From Bartonella rochalimae ATCC BAA-1498 (lineage in GTDB: Bacteria; Pseudomonadota; Alphaproteobacteria; Rhizobiales; Rhizobiaceae): a stretch of DNA of 64,000 nucleotides. How positions within the stretch are numbered: position 1 is the first letter of the stretch; the number at the start of each line of letters is the position of its first letter. The stretch lies in contig NZ_KL407337.1 of NCBI RefSeq assembly GCF_000706645.1, positions 1-64,000 on the forward strand, in the 5' to 3' direction. This document shows positions 50,606 through 60,215 of the stretch, in pieces. The notes under the pieces are model-generated. The model saw only the letters and a list, made by a program, of their open reading frames with translations. It made no database searches and was not told the DNA's origin. Position numbers and translations under genes: made by a program.

Positions 50606-53293
50606 ATGTCTCAAATTGATAGTTTTAATTGTCGCAGAATTTTAAGTGTTGATGGTAAAGAGTATATTTATTACAGCTTGATTGAAGCAGAAAAGAATGG
50701 GCTTGAAGGAATTTCCCATTTACCATTTTCGATGAAAGTTCTTCTTGAAAATTTGTTGCGGTTTGAAGATGGTCGCGTAGTCAAGAAAGAAGATATCCTG
50801 AATGTCGTTCAGTGGTTAAATGATAAAGGGCATTCTGGTGTGGAAATTGCTTATCGCCCTGCACGTGTTCTCATGCAAGATTTTACAGGTGTTCCTGCTG
50901 TTGTTGATCTTTCTGCTATGCGAGACGCTATGGACAAGCTTGGAGGGGATGCTGAAAAAATCAATCCACTTATTCCTGTAGATCTTGTCATTGATCACTC
51001 AATTATTGTTGATGATTTTGGTAATTCAGGGGCATTTAAGACAAATGTCGGATATGAATATGAACGCAATAGTGAGCGCTATCGTTTTTTGAAGTGGGGA
51101 CAGCAAGCATTTAAAAATTTTCGTGTTGTTCCTCCTGGCACAGGGATTTGCCATCAGGTAAATCTAGAATACTTAGCACAATGTGTGTGGACAAAAGCTG
51201 ATAGTAGTTGTCAGACAGTTTATCCTGATACATGTGTAGGAACTGATTCCCATACAACCATGGTTAATGGTTTGGGTGTTTTGGGTTGGGGTGTTGGTGG
51301 TATTGAAGCAGAAGCAGCAATGTTAGGGCAGCCGGTTTCAATGTTGCTACCTGAAGTGATTGGTTTTCGTTTAACTGGTAAACTTAAAGAAGGCGTAACA
51401 GCGACTGATTTAGTCCTTCTAATTACGCAAATGTTACGTAAAAAAGGTGTTGTCGGTAAATTTGTTGAATTTTTTGGTCCTGGACTAAAATATATGACAC
51501 TTTCTGATCGTGCTACGATTGCAAATATGGCACCAGAATATGGTGCAACTTGCGGTTTCTTTCCAATCGATAAAGAAACAATCCGTTATCTTAATATGAC
51601 AGGGCGTGATGAAAGTCGCATTGCTTTGGCGGAGGCTTATTCTAAGGCGCAAGGAATGTGGCATGATGAGGAGGTTGGAGATCCTGTCTTTAGTGATACA
51701 ATTGAATTGGATATGGGAGATGTTGTATCTTCTATGGCTGGTCCCAAGCGTCCAGAAGGGCGTATTTCCTTAGAAAATGTTGGGCAAGGTTTTGAGCAAG
51801 CACTGGTTGATGATTATAAGAAAATCAGTAAGCAAAATGATCGTTATAAGGTTGAAAATAAAGATTATGACATTGGTCATGGAGATGTCGTTATTGCTGC
51901 CATTACCTCTTGTACGAATACATCAAATCCAAGCGTTCTTATTGCCGCTGGTCTTTTAGCGCGTAATGCTGTAGCGAAAGGTCTCAGGAGTAAACCATGG
52001 GTTAAAACTTCTCTTGCACCGGGATCGCAGGTGGTTGAAGCTTATCTTCTTGATTCAGGTCTTCAAAAAGATTTAGACGTTTTAGGATTTAATCTAGTAG
52101 GATTTGGGTGTACGACATGTATTGGGAATTCTGGTCCTTTGTCACCAGCTATTTCTAAAGTCATTAACGATAATGGTTTAATTACTGCAGCAGTTCTTTC
52201 AGGTAATCGTAACTTTGAAGGACGTGTATCACCTGATGTGCAAGCAAATTATTTAGCTTCACCTCCATTGGTTGTTGCGCATGCGCTAGTAGGAACAGTG
52301 CGTAAAGATTTAACGAAGGAGCCTCTTGGTATAGGTTTAGATGGTCAACCTGTTTACTTAAAAGATATTTGGCCGACTTCTGAGGAAATACAGGAGTTTA
52401 TTGAACAAAATGTTACTCGTAAGATTTTTATTGAGAAATATAGAGATGTATTTAAGGGAGATGAAAATTGGCAGAAAGTTCAGGTTCCAGCTGGTGTTAC
52501 CTACTCTTGGGATGATCAGTCAACTTATGTGCGGAATCCTCCTTACTTCGATAACATGCTTAAAATTCCTGGTACATTAGCAGATATTAAAAATGCGAGG
52601 ATTTTGGGTTTATTCGGTGATAAGATTACGACTGATCATATTTCTCCTGCCGGTTCTATTAAGATTGATTCGCCTGCAGGAAAATATTTGATTGATCATG
52701 GTGTTAAAGTAGCTGATTTTAATCAGTATGGAACACGTCGTGGAAATCATGAAGTTATGATGCGTGGGACCTTTGCAAATATCCGAATTCGTAATTTTAT
52801 TCTTGGAGAAAATGGTCGTGAAGGGGGCTATACAGTTCATTATCCGTCAAAACAAGAAGGATCTATTTACGATGTAGCAATGACATATAAACAAGAAGGA
52901 GTTCCCCTTGTTGTTTTTGCTGGTATTGAATATGGTAATGGATCGTCTCGAGATTGGGCAGCTAAAGGCGCTTATCTTCTTGGTGTAAAAGCAGTAATTG
53001 CTCAATCTTTTGAGCGTATTCATCGATCTAATCTTGTTGGGATGGGAATTGTTCCTTTTGTCTTTGAAGCAGGTACAAGTTGGCAATCGTTAGGATTAAA
53101 GGGTAGTGAGAAAGTAACAATTGAAGGAATCAATGATTTGCAACCTCGTCAGAAGATAACAGCTACAATAACTTTTATTGATGGCACAGAGAAGAAAGTG
53201 CGATTATTATGTCGTATTGATACTGAAGACGAATTAGATTATTTACGTCATGGTGGTATTTTGCAATATGTTTTACGTAATTTGGCAGTTTAA
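50606..53293 (+). CDS. acnA: Aconitate hydratase A
   Basis: It converts citrate to isocitrate in the TCA cycle. The 895 residues carry the three Fe-S cysteines (AITSCTNTSNP near 438, and GFGCTTCIGNSGPLSP near 506), TDSHTTMVNGLGVLGWGVGG and the swivelling domain motif YGNGSSRDWAAKG. The length matches AcnA/IRP1-type aconitases. It is a single gene divergent from ccmA. Confidence 0.97.
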   Translation: MSQIDSFNCRRILSVDGKEYIYYSLIEAEKNGLEGISHLPFSMKVLLENLLRFEDGRVVKKEDILNVVQWLNDKGHSGVEIAYRPARVLMQDFTGVPAVVDLSAMRDAMDKLGGDAEKINPLIPVDLVIDHSIIVDDFGNSGAFKTNVGYEYERNSERYRFLKWGQQAFKNFRVVPPGTGICHQVNLEYLAQCVWTKADSSCQTVYPDTCVGTDSHTTMVNGLGVLGWGVGGIEAEAAMLGQPVSMLLPEVIGFRLTGKLKEGVTATDLVLLITQMLRKKGVVGKFVEFFGPGLKYMTLSDRATIANMAPEYGATCGFFPIDKETIRYLNMTGRDESRIALAEAYSKAQGMWHDEEVGDPVFSDTIELDMGDVVSSMAGPKRPEGRISLENVGQGFEQALVDDYKKISKQNDRYKVENKDYDIGHGDVVIAAITSCTNTSNPSVLIAAGLLARNAVAKGLRSKPWVKTSLAPGSQVVEAYLLDSGLQKDLDVLGFNLVGFGCTTCIGNSGPLSPAISKVINDNGLITAAVLSGNRNFEGRVSPDVQANYLASPPLVVAHALVGTVRKDLTKEPLGIGLDGQPVYLKDIWPTSEEIQEFIEQNVTRKIFIEKYRDVFKGDENWQKVQVPAGVTYSWDDQSTYVRNPPYFDNMLKIPGTLADIKNARILGLFGDKITTDHISPAGSIKIDSPAGKYLIDHGVKVADFNQYGTRRGNHEVMMRGTFANIRIRNFILGENGREGGYTVHYPSKQEGSIYDVAMTYKQEGVPLVVFAGIEYGNGSSRDWAAKGAYLLGVKAVIAQSFERIHRSNLVGMGIVPFVFEAGTSWQSLGLKGSEKVTIEGINDLQPRQKITATITFIDGTEKKVRLLCRIDTEDELDYLRHGGILQYVLRNLAV

Positions 53294-53528
53294 ACAATGT
53301 AAGCAATAGAAACTCAATTTACTTGTTATTGGAAATATATATTTATAAAGTAGTTGATTGAGGAAATGCTTCGCTAATTTTATACTTATTTAAAAAATTA
53401 ATTGACGTTAGCTTGAATGTTAAGTTATAAGTTTATAGGTAATGAATAGCTGTGTAGTTTGGAATTGTTTGTCTCAGTATCAACAGAGTTTAAACTGTTT
53501 GTACTGATCAGTTAAGAGAGATATGTTT

Positions 53529-53795
53529 ATGGCAAATACACCTTCAGCTAAAAAGGCTGTCCGTAAGATCGCAATGCGTACGCAGTTCAACAAGGCTCGT
53601 CGTTCGCGTATTCGCACTTTTATTCGTAAATTGGATGATGCTTTAGCTTGTGGTGATAAAGCATTGGCGGAGGTGGCATTTAAAAATTTTGAGCCTGAAA
53701 TTATGCGTGCGGTTTCTAAAGGGGTTTTTCATAAAAATACTGCAGCCCGAAAAGTTTCGCGTTTGGCTAAACGTTTAAAAGCTCTTAAAGCTTAA
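53529..53795 (+). CDS. rpsT: 30S ribosomal protein S20
   Basis: S20 is a basic 88-residue protein, [20 protein letters not shown] at the start and [18 protein letters not shown] at the end, the standard signature. A second in-frame ATG lies two codons ahead (53523) but the conserved start is 53529. The gene is followed by a strong terminator and lies upstream of dnaA, as in many Rhizobiales. Confidence 0.96.
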   Translation: MANTPSAKKAVRKIAMRTQFNKARRSRIRTFIRKLDDALACGDKALAEVAFKNFEPEIMRAVSKGVFHKNTAARKVSRLAKRLKALKA

Positions 53796-53830
53796 TTTTA
53801 CTATATTTATATAATTAAACTTCGCTCATT

Positions 53831-53860
53831 AACCAGCATCTAAATCGGTGCTGGTTTTTT
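53831..53860 (+). terminator. intrinsic terminator of rpsT
   Basis: AACCAGCA at 53831-53838 and TGCTGGTT at 53849-53856 form a perfect stem with a ten-base loop, followed by a T run to 53860. Confidence 0.9.
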
Positions 53861-53933
53861 AATTCATTTTTCTCAGGAAAGTGATTTATTGATTACTTTC
53901 AAATAAGTATTGTTGTTTTTTATATTTAGATAG

Positions 53934-53956
53934 TTATCCACAAGTGTTGTGGATTT
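53934..53956. promoter_or_regulatory. DnaA boxes upstream of dnaA
   Basis: TTATCCACA at 53934-53942 is a perfect DnaA box; a diverged reverse copy TGTGGATTT follows at 53948-53956. Another partial copy, TGTGGATGC, is near 54248. A GAATC (CcrM methylation) site is at 54052-54056. These fit autoregulation of dnaA. The 53861-54504 region has no gene. Confidence 0.6.
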
Positions 53957-54447
53957 CTATAGAGTCGTTTTTTGTCAAGCTTTTTTTATTTTTTATTTTT
54001 AATACATGAAATCTTTAATTATCGGTAAACTTTACAAAAAAAAAGTTATTTGAATCAATAGTCTTTCTTATTTTCTTTTTGCAAATACAAATTTATAGTC
54101 GTTTTTTATGATCTTTTGATTTCATTTTAGCCTCTTGCATTTTACCTGTGCTGTTTTGTATGTTCCTTATGAAAATTGAAAATACGCAAGGTTTACGTCA
54201 GGTAAGTGTTCTATATCATATTTTATAGAGAATGCTTTATCTTATGCTCTGTTTGTGGATGCATGTTAAGCAGTTTTTAGCGGTGTTTTTTAACTTTCAT
54301 TATTGATTGTTTTCAGTTTCGGAAAGCGTATCATACAATTAAACAAGATAAATCTTATTGATCATCTTTGTTAGTAGGGTTGTACTAAGACTATCCTAAG
54401 GGGAGGATGAATAATCTTATTTGGGGAAGGGTGTGTCTCTGCTTTCG

Positions 54448-54470
54448 CCAGACAGATTTTAGCTGTTTGG
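54448..54470 (+). promoter_or_regulatory. leader hairpin just before dnaA
   Basis: CCAGACAG at 54448-54455 and CTGTTTGG at 54463-54470 form an eight-base stem with one G-U pair and a seven-base loop. CGC and GGCG extend near it. It ends 34 bases before the dnaA start, so it is likely in the 5' untranslated region. Confidence 0.45.
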
Positions 54471-54504
54471 TAGGGCGGGATTATAGTTTTTTTTGGGATA
54501 AAAA

Positions 54505-56079
54505 ATGGTGAATAAATTGAATTCTAAAGCTAGTTCCTTTAAAAAGGTTGCAGTGGATATCCTATCGACAGAGAAAATGATAAATGAAATGATGAAGATA
54601 AAAGGGCCAGTTAGTGTTAAGTCCTCTTTAGGACCTCTAGTTTTTTCAGAGGAAGAGGGCGCTGCTGCTTTTGCACGTGTAATGGCGCAGTTAAAAGCCC
54701 AAATTGGTGTTGAGGCTTATACGAGTTGGTTTGGCCGTTTGAAACTTGCTGAGTATAATCGTAATCTTGTAAAACTTTCTGTTCCTACAGCGTTTTTACG
54801 TTCGTGGATCAATAATCATTATAGCACTCTTTTAACTACTTTATGGCAGCAGGAGAATTCAGCGATTCTTCGCGTTGAAGTTATTGTCCGAAGTATGGAA
54901 CGTGTTTCAAAAGGTTTTTTATGTGGATCTAATAAAAGCTCGATTGTGATTGAGCCTGAAGAGCAACCTGTTTCTTCTTTAGTTGAGAGTTATGCCGAGC
55001 AATCAGTTAAAAGTAATCAAGAGGGTGTTTTTGGTTCTCCACTTGATTCTCGCTATACTTTTGAGAATTTTATTGAAGGTACTTCGAATCGTGTTGCTTT
55101 GGCTGCAGCGCGCTCGATTGCAGAAGGACATAAAAGTTCTTTACGCTTTAATCCCCTTTTTATTTATGCGTCTGTTGGTTTAGGAAAGACACATTTGCTT
55201 CAGGCTATTGCAGCAGCTGCGCTTAAACGTTTGACACCTGCGCGGGTTATTTATTTGACTGCTGAATATTTTATGTGGCGTTTTGCTGTGGCCATTCGTG
55301 ATAATGATGCTCTTTCATTCAAAGAGCAATTGCGTGACATTGATCTTTTAATTATCGATGATATGCAATTTTTACAAGGGAAATCAATTCAACGCGAATT
55401 TTGCCATTTGCTGAATATGTTACTCGATAGTGCCAAACAAGTTATTGTGGCTGCTGATCGTCCACCAGCAGAATTAGAATCGCTTGATCTTCGTGTGCGC
55501 TCTCGTCTTCAAGGAGGTGTGGCTCTTGAAATTGAAACGCCAGATTATGAGATGCGTTTGGCAATGTTGCGCCAACGATTAAAAGTTGCACAACAAGATG
55601 ATAATATGATTACAATTTCTGATGAGATTTTGGAATATATTGCTAAAACGGTTTTAGGATCAGGTCGTGATATTGAGGGAGCTTTTAACCAGTTGTTATT
55701 TCGTCAATCTTTTGAAGTTGATTTATCTTTAGAGCGAATTGATGAATTATTAGGTCATTTGACACGTTCAGGTGAATCGAAACGTATTCGAATAGAGGAA
55801 ATTCAACGTACTGTTGCACGTCATTATAATGTTTCTAGGCAGGATTTATTGTCTAATCGTCGAACACGTACAATTGTGAAGCCACGGCAAGTTGCGATGT
55901 ATTTGGCAAAAGTTTTAACACCTCGTTCATTACCTGAAATTGGACGCCGTTTTGGGGGGCGTGATCATACGACTGTTTTACATGCTGTACGTAAAATTGA
56001 AGATTTAGTTTGTGATGATCAAACTTTAGCTAAAGAGCTTGAGTTACTTAAGCGATTAATAGGAGAACATGCCGCATAG
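54505..56079 (+). CDS. dnaA: Chromosomal replication initiator DnaA
   Basis: DnaA opens the origin. The 524 residues have a rhizobial N-terminal extension (about 1-50), domain I ([15 protein letters not shown]), the AAA+ domain with [15 protein letters not shown] near 223, Walker [14 protein letters not shown] and the sensor/arginine region, and the domain IV box-binding motif [16 protein letters not shown]. The usual length is about 480-520. Confidence 0.97.
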   Translation: MVNKLNSKASSFKKVAVDILSTEKMINEMMKIKGPVSVKSSLGPLVFSEEEGAAAFARVMAQLKAQIGVEAYTSWFGRLKLAEYNRNLVKLSVPTAFLRSWINNHYSTLLTTLWQQENSAILRVEVIVRSMERVSKGFLCGSNKSSIVIEPEEQPVSSLVESYAEQSVKSNQEGVFGSPLDSRYTFENFIEGTSNRVALAAARSIAEGHKSSLRFNPLFIYASVGLGKTHLLQAIAAAALKRLTPARVIYLTAEYFMWRFAVAIRDNDALSFKEQLRDIDLLIIDDMQFLQGKSIQREFCHLLNMLLDSAKQVIVAADRPPAELESLDLRVRSRLQGGVALEIETPDYEMRLAMLRQRLKVAQQDDNMITISDEILEYIAKTVLGSGRDIEGAFNQLLFRQSFEVDLSLERIDELLGHLTRSGESKRIRIEEIQRTVARHYNVSRQDLLSNRRTRTIVKPRQVAMYLAKVLTPRSLPEIGRRFGGRDHTTVLHAVRKIEDLVCDDQTLAKELELLKRLIGEHAA

Positions 56080-56289
56080 TATTATAATCTTTTTCTGATT
56101 ATTAATAAGATCAGAGGAGATTGATAAAAATAATAATTTTGGTTTGTATTAAATTTGTATTAAAATCTTGCTATTTTAAAAGAAGTTTATTAAAATTTGA
56201 GCATATGGCAATTGTAAGTCAATTGATTGCTTTTGGTTTATCGGATTCCTATAGTTATTTTGGATAATAAGTTATAAACAGGGATTTTT

Positions 56290-57411
56290 ATGCGCGTTAC
56301 AATTGGTCGCAGTCAGCTGCTCAAATCTCTTAGTCGTGTTCACCGTATTGTGGAGCGTCGTAATACTATTCCTATTTTATCAAATGTATTGATAGATACA
56401 AGTGATGGAAGGATGCAATTAAAAGCAACAGATCTCGATCTAGAAATCATAGAAACTTCTTCAGTCAATCTTGAACAAGCCGGGGCAATAACTGTTCCAG
56501 CACATTTGCTTTATGATATTGTTCGCAAACTTCCTGATGATAGTGATGTTATTTTAGACGTTAATGAAAATCAGGCAAGTACTATGTCTATTACCTCTGG
56601 TTGTACTAATTTTCAGTTGCAGTGTCTTCCTAAGGTAGATTTTCCGGAATCACTTCCAGGTCAGTTTAGTTGTCGCTTCTCTTTGTTAGCATCAAGATTG
56701 AAATATTTACTTGATTGTACGCAGTTTGCTATGTCTACTGAAGAGACACGTTACTACCTGAATGGTATTTATTTTCATGTCATTTATGATGATATTTTGA
56801 AGTTGCGTTTGGTTTCTACTGATGGTCATCGTTTAGCACAGGTTGATATAGAAGCACCTTCGGGAGCTGATGGCATGCCAGGTGTTATCATTCCTCGTAA
56901 AACTGTGGGAGAGTTGCAAAAACTTCTTGGGGAAGAAGCCGATAACGATGTGTGTATAGAGCTTTCAGATACAAAGATTCGTTTTTCTGTTGGGTCTGTG
57001 ATTTTAACATCAAAGCTAATTGATGGAGTATTTCCAGAATATCAACGTGTTATTCCATTAGGAAATGATAAAAAGTTGATTATCAATCGGCAAGATTTTT
57101 CTGCTGCAGTTGATCGTGTCTCAACAATTTCAAGCGATCGTGGGCGTGCAGTAAAATTGATGATTGAAAAAGGGATTGTAAAACTTGTAGTGAACAATCC
57201 TGATTCAGGGAGTGCAAAAGATCAATTGGTTGCGGATTATGTATTTGATCCCCTTGAGATAGGTTTCAATTCAAGATATCTATTGGATATTGCAGCACAA
57301 CTTTCAAGTGATGAAATGATTTGTATGTTTGCTGATTCTGCGGCGCCAACATTGATTCGTGGAAATGGTGATACAAATGCGCTTTATGTGCTGATGCCTG
57401 TTCGTGTTTAA
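56290..57411 (+). CDS. dnaN: DNA polymerase III beta sliding clamp
   Basis: The clamp tethers polymerase III to DNA. The 373 residues comprise three similar domains, starting MRVTIGRSQLLKSLSRVHRI, with RNTIPILSNVLID, VSTDGHRLAQVD and the C-terminal LYVLMPVRV, all standard. It follows dnaA by 210 bases that hold no gene. Confidence 0.97.
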   Translation: MRVTIGRSQLLKSLSRVHRIVERRNTIPILSNVLIDTSDGRMQLKATDLDLEIIETSSVNLEQAGAITVPAHLLYDIVRKLPDDSDVILDVNENQASTMSITSGCTNFQLQCLPKVDFPESLPGQFSCRFSLLASRLKYLLDCTQFAMSTEETRYYLNGIYFHVIYDDILKLRLVSTDGHRLAQVDIEAPSGADGMPGVIIPRKTVGELQKLLGEEADNDVCIELSDTKIRFSVGSVILTSKLIDGVFPEYQRVIPLGNDKKLIINRQDFSAAVDRVSTISSDRGRAVKLMIEKGIVKLVVNNPDSGSAKDQLVADYVFDPLEIGFNSRYLLDIAAQLSSDEMICMFADSAAPTLIRGNGDTNALYVLMPVRV

Positions 57412-57423
57412 GGATAATGCGTT

Positions 57424-58566
57424 TTGCGAAGCAGTATTGGCCATATACATAAAGTGGCTGTTAGACAACTGAAATTAGAAAATTATCGTAATTATTGTTC
57501 TTTAGTTCTTCATTTATTAGGTCATCATGTCGTTTTTACAGGTCGTAATGGTGCTGGCAAAACCAATCTTTTAGAAGCACTGTCTTTTCTTTCTCCTGGT
57601 CGTGGTTTGCGGCGTGCGGCTTATTCTGATATCAGTTATTCTGAGGGAAGTGGTACAGGGTTTGTTGTATTTGCGCGTCTTCAGTGTGCACTTTATGGTG
57701 AAGCAAATATTGGTACAGCTTTAGAAGTTAATGATGGTGGTAGAAAAGTACATATTAATGGTGTGAATGAAGCAAGTGATTGCTTAATGGACTATTGCCA
57801 TATTAGTATATTGACACCTTCTATGGATGGGCTTTTTATAGGGCCTGCACTTGATCGACGTCGTTTTTTAGATCGTATGGTTTTATCTATTGATTCTTTG
57901 CATGGCCGTCGTATAGCTGATTATGACAGAGTTATGCGTGCACGGAATCGTTTATTTTTAGATGGAAATAATGATCGTGTTTGGTTAGATGCTTTAGAGG
58001 TTCAAATGGCTGAACTTGCAACAGCCATTGCAGCAGCGCGGGTTGATGTTATTCAGCTTTTAAATGATACGTTTGCGCAAGTTTCTTCTTGTGTACCTTT
58101 TCCAAGAGCTTTTTTACAAGTTGATGGTTTTTTAGAAAAAGCGCTTAGAGAAATGTCTGCTATTGAAGTTGAAGAGCAATTTTTGAATCGATTGCGTAAC
58201 AATCGTGCTATAGACTGTGTTGCTGGCCGGACATTAGAAGGTCCACACCGTACAGATTTACAAGTTTTTTACGCAGATAAAAATATGAATGCGACATTAT
58301 GTTCAACTGGTGAACAAAAAGCTTTATTAGCAGGCTTAGTTTTGTGTCATGCACGTTTAACAAGTATGATATCTAATATGACGCCTATTTTCCTTCTCGA
58401 TGAAATAGCTGCTCATTTTGATTCTCACCGACGCGCTGCTTTATTTGATATTCTTGATGATTTAGGTGGGCAAGCATTTATGACAGGGACAGATCATATT
58501 TTATTTGACTCTTTAAAAGGACGGGCAGAGTTTTTTGAAATTGAAAATGGTGTTTTATTGCAATAA
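57424..58566 (+). CDS. recF: DNA replication and repair protein RecF
   Basis: RecF is an SMC-like ATPase that loads RecA at gaps. Walker A GRNGAGKTNLLEALSFL near 40, the phrase RRRFLDRMV near 142, the ABC-like signature STGEQKALLAGLVL and Walker B IFLLDEIAAHFD near 325 are present in 380 residues. The start is a TTG at 57424, with AGGA nine bases upstream and just past the dnaN stop; a GTG at 57457 is the alternative. Probably cotranscribed with dnaN. Confidence 0.94.
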   Translation: MRSSIGHIHKVAVRQLKLENYRNYCSLVLHLLGHHVVFTGRNGAGKTNLLEALSFLSPGRGLRRAAYSDISYSEGSGTGFVVFARLQCALYGEANIGTALEVNDGGRKVHINGVNEASDCLMDYCHISILTPSMDGLFIGPALDRRRFLDRMVLSIDSLHGRRIADYDRVMRARNRLFLDGNNDRVWLDALEVQMAELATAIAAARVDVIQLLNDTFAQVSSCVPFPRAFLQVDGFLEKALREMSAIEVEEQFLNRLRNNRAIDCVAGRTLEGPHRTDLQVFYADKNMNATLCSTGEQKALLAGLVLCHARLTSMISNMTPIFLLDEIAAHFDSHRRAALFDILDDLGGQAFMTGTDHILFDSLKGRAEFFEIENGVLLQ

Positions 58567-58611
58567 GCAATGTATTAATAACTTTTTATGAGCAAATAAT
58601 TGAAATAAAAG

Positions 58612-59010
58612 GCTCATCATATCTACGATTATAATGGTTTTGAATGATCCTAATTTAAACTTTTTAGTACACATGAGCTAGAAATTTATAGCACTGCGAC
58701 TTTAGAAGATAGTGAAAGATCATGTAAAGATCGAGCAGTAGGATTTATAATAACATTACACTTCTTATCAAATTATCAAAGTAATTGTGCAAATCAACTC
58801 GTAGATTGGATATAAACAGTCATTGAAGTGAGTGTCAGATTGATTATCAATTCAATTGCTTATAGTTATACGTCTTTTGCAGTTTTTGATGTATTAAAAA
58901 TATTTTTAGAACTCACTAGAATTAATGGGAAAAGTTCATTATTTTTACAGCAATAAATGGGGTTATTGTTGGATGCTGTTGTGAAGGATATTAGCTTATA
59001 TTTAAATATA
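58612..59010 (+). pseudogene. aroQ: AroQ (type II 3-dehydroquinate dehydratase), broken
   Basis: Pieces of AroQ appear in order but in different frames: MVLNDPNLNFL (family LNGPNLNLLG) at 58634; then, after a shift near 58670, HELEIYSTATLEDSERSCKD and NQLVDWI, a TAA at 58813-58815, then TVIEVSV, INSIAYSYTSFAVFDVLKI (family INPAAYTHTSVAI) and, in a third frame near 58950-58995, AINGVIVG and CEGY before a TAG. The HLSNIHAREAFR segment with the second active-site His is gone or unrecognisable. At least two frameshifts and two stops make it inactive. Confidence 0.9.
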
Positions 59011-59064
59011 TTGATAAGCATTTTAATATAGTTTAAAGGCTAAAACTGGTTAATGGCAATAAAT

Positions 59065-59093
59065 TTGCTTGATAATTTTTGTTTGAATAAATA
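59065..59093 (+). promoter_or_regulatory. possible cyoABCD promoter
   Basis: TTGCTT at 59065-59070 and TAAATA at 59088-59093 have 17-base spacing, about 70 bases before the cyoA start. Each element is only a partial match. Confidence 0.35.
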
Positions 59094-59165
59094 AGATACA
59101 TTTAAGAGACATTATTGTTGTATATTAATGAGAACTGCTAGGGGGCATGTACGGGGAAGATAGGA

Positions 59166-60137
59166 ATGAGAGACTTTATTCAACAAATAAAGATACTCGC
59201 GGTTTTATGGATGGCATTGCTTTTATCTAGTTGTAAAGTTGATGTTCTTCAGCCTGCGGGATATGTTGCGCGCCAACAGCTTATTTTAATTATTTTATGT
59301 GTTGTTGTTATGTTATGCGTTGTAATTCCAGTAATGATTGCAGTGGTTTTTTTAGCTATAAAATATCGTGCTTCGAAAACAACAGAAGATTATTTACCGG
59401 ATTGGGGACACTCAAATAAAATTGAAGCTTTTATGTGGGGCATTCCAGTTATTATTGTAATGGTTTTAGGGCTATTAACAGCGCATTACACTTATAAGCT
59501 TGAACCCTCAAATGCTCTTCCTACGGATGTTGTTGGTGAAGAAAAGCCTTTGCAAGTGGATGTTGTCGCACTAGATTGGAAGTGGTTATTTATTTATCCT
59601 GAATATGGTATTGCATCGGTTAATGAAATTTATGCACCACAAGGTCGTCAAGTATTATTGCAAATAACATCAGAGAGCTCAGTTAATGCGTTCTGGGTGC
59701 CAAAACTTGGTACAGTTATTTATGCTATGCCACAGATGAATGCTAAATTACATTTAATGGCTGATAAACAAGGTGTATTCAATGGCAGCTCAGCAAATTA
59801 TAGTGGTGATGGTTTTGCAAATATGCGTTTTAAATGGCATTCTGTACCATTGAATGATTTCGATAATTGGGTTGCTAAAGTTCGGGCAAATGGTCAAAAG
59901 CTTGATCGTTTATCTTATCGTCAACTTTCTGTTTCTCCTCTTATGGGTGATATTGCTGCGAAAGAGAAAGACGCTGAAGTGCGTTATTTCGCTCCTGTTG
60001 AAAAACAGCTTTATTATCGTATTGTCAATCGGTGTGTTGGTGAAAATGTCATCTGTAATGAAGATTTAATGAAGCGGGCTGCTGCTCAGACGCTTTGGGG
60101 TACACTTTGTTCAGTTTTTGATCCAAGTGCTATTTAG
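59166..60137 (+). CDS. cyoA: Cytochrome o ubiquinol oxidase subunit II
   Basis: Subunit II of the bo3 quinol oxidase. The N-terminus is a lipoprotein signal (LLLSSC lipobox). Two transmembrane helices (about 40-65 and 92-112) precede a periplasmic cupredoxin domain. The Cys/His ligands of the CuA centre found in cytochrome c oxidases are absent (SGDGFANMRFKW instead), so the donor is quinol. LDWKWLFIYPEYGIA is typical of CyoA. 323 residues. First of four overlapping or close genes. Confidence 0.94.
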   Translation: MRDFIQQIKILAVLWMALLLSSCKVDVLQPAGYVARQQLILIILCVVVMLCVVIPVMIAVVFLAIKYRASKTTEDYLPDWGHSNKIEAFMWGIPVIIVMVLGLLTAHYTYKLEPSNALPTDVVGEEKPLQVDVVALDWKWLFIYPEYGIASVNEIYAPQGRQVLLQITSESSVNAFWVPKLGTVIYAMPQMNAKLHLMADKQGVFNGSSANYSGDGFANMRFKWHSVPLNDFDNWVAKVRANGQKLDRLSYRQLSVSPLMGDIAAKEKDAEVRYFAPVEKQLYYRIVNRCVGENVICNEDLMKRAAAQTLWGTLCSVFDPSAI

Positions 60138-60215
60138 GAAATAGTTAATCGAGAAAGAAACCATTTTTAAATAAGGATTCTTTTCAATTAGAATTAAATT
60201 TGTATAGGATAGAAA

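Noticed and set aside
53861-54504. Possible chromosomal replication origin upstream of dnaA
   Set aside because: Only one perfect DnaA box and two weak ones; no cluster or A+T-rich 13-mers. In related alphaproteobacteria the origin is usually elsewhere. GC-skew would be needed.
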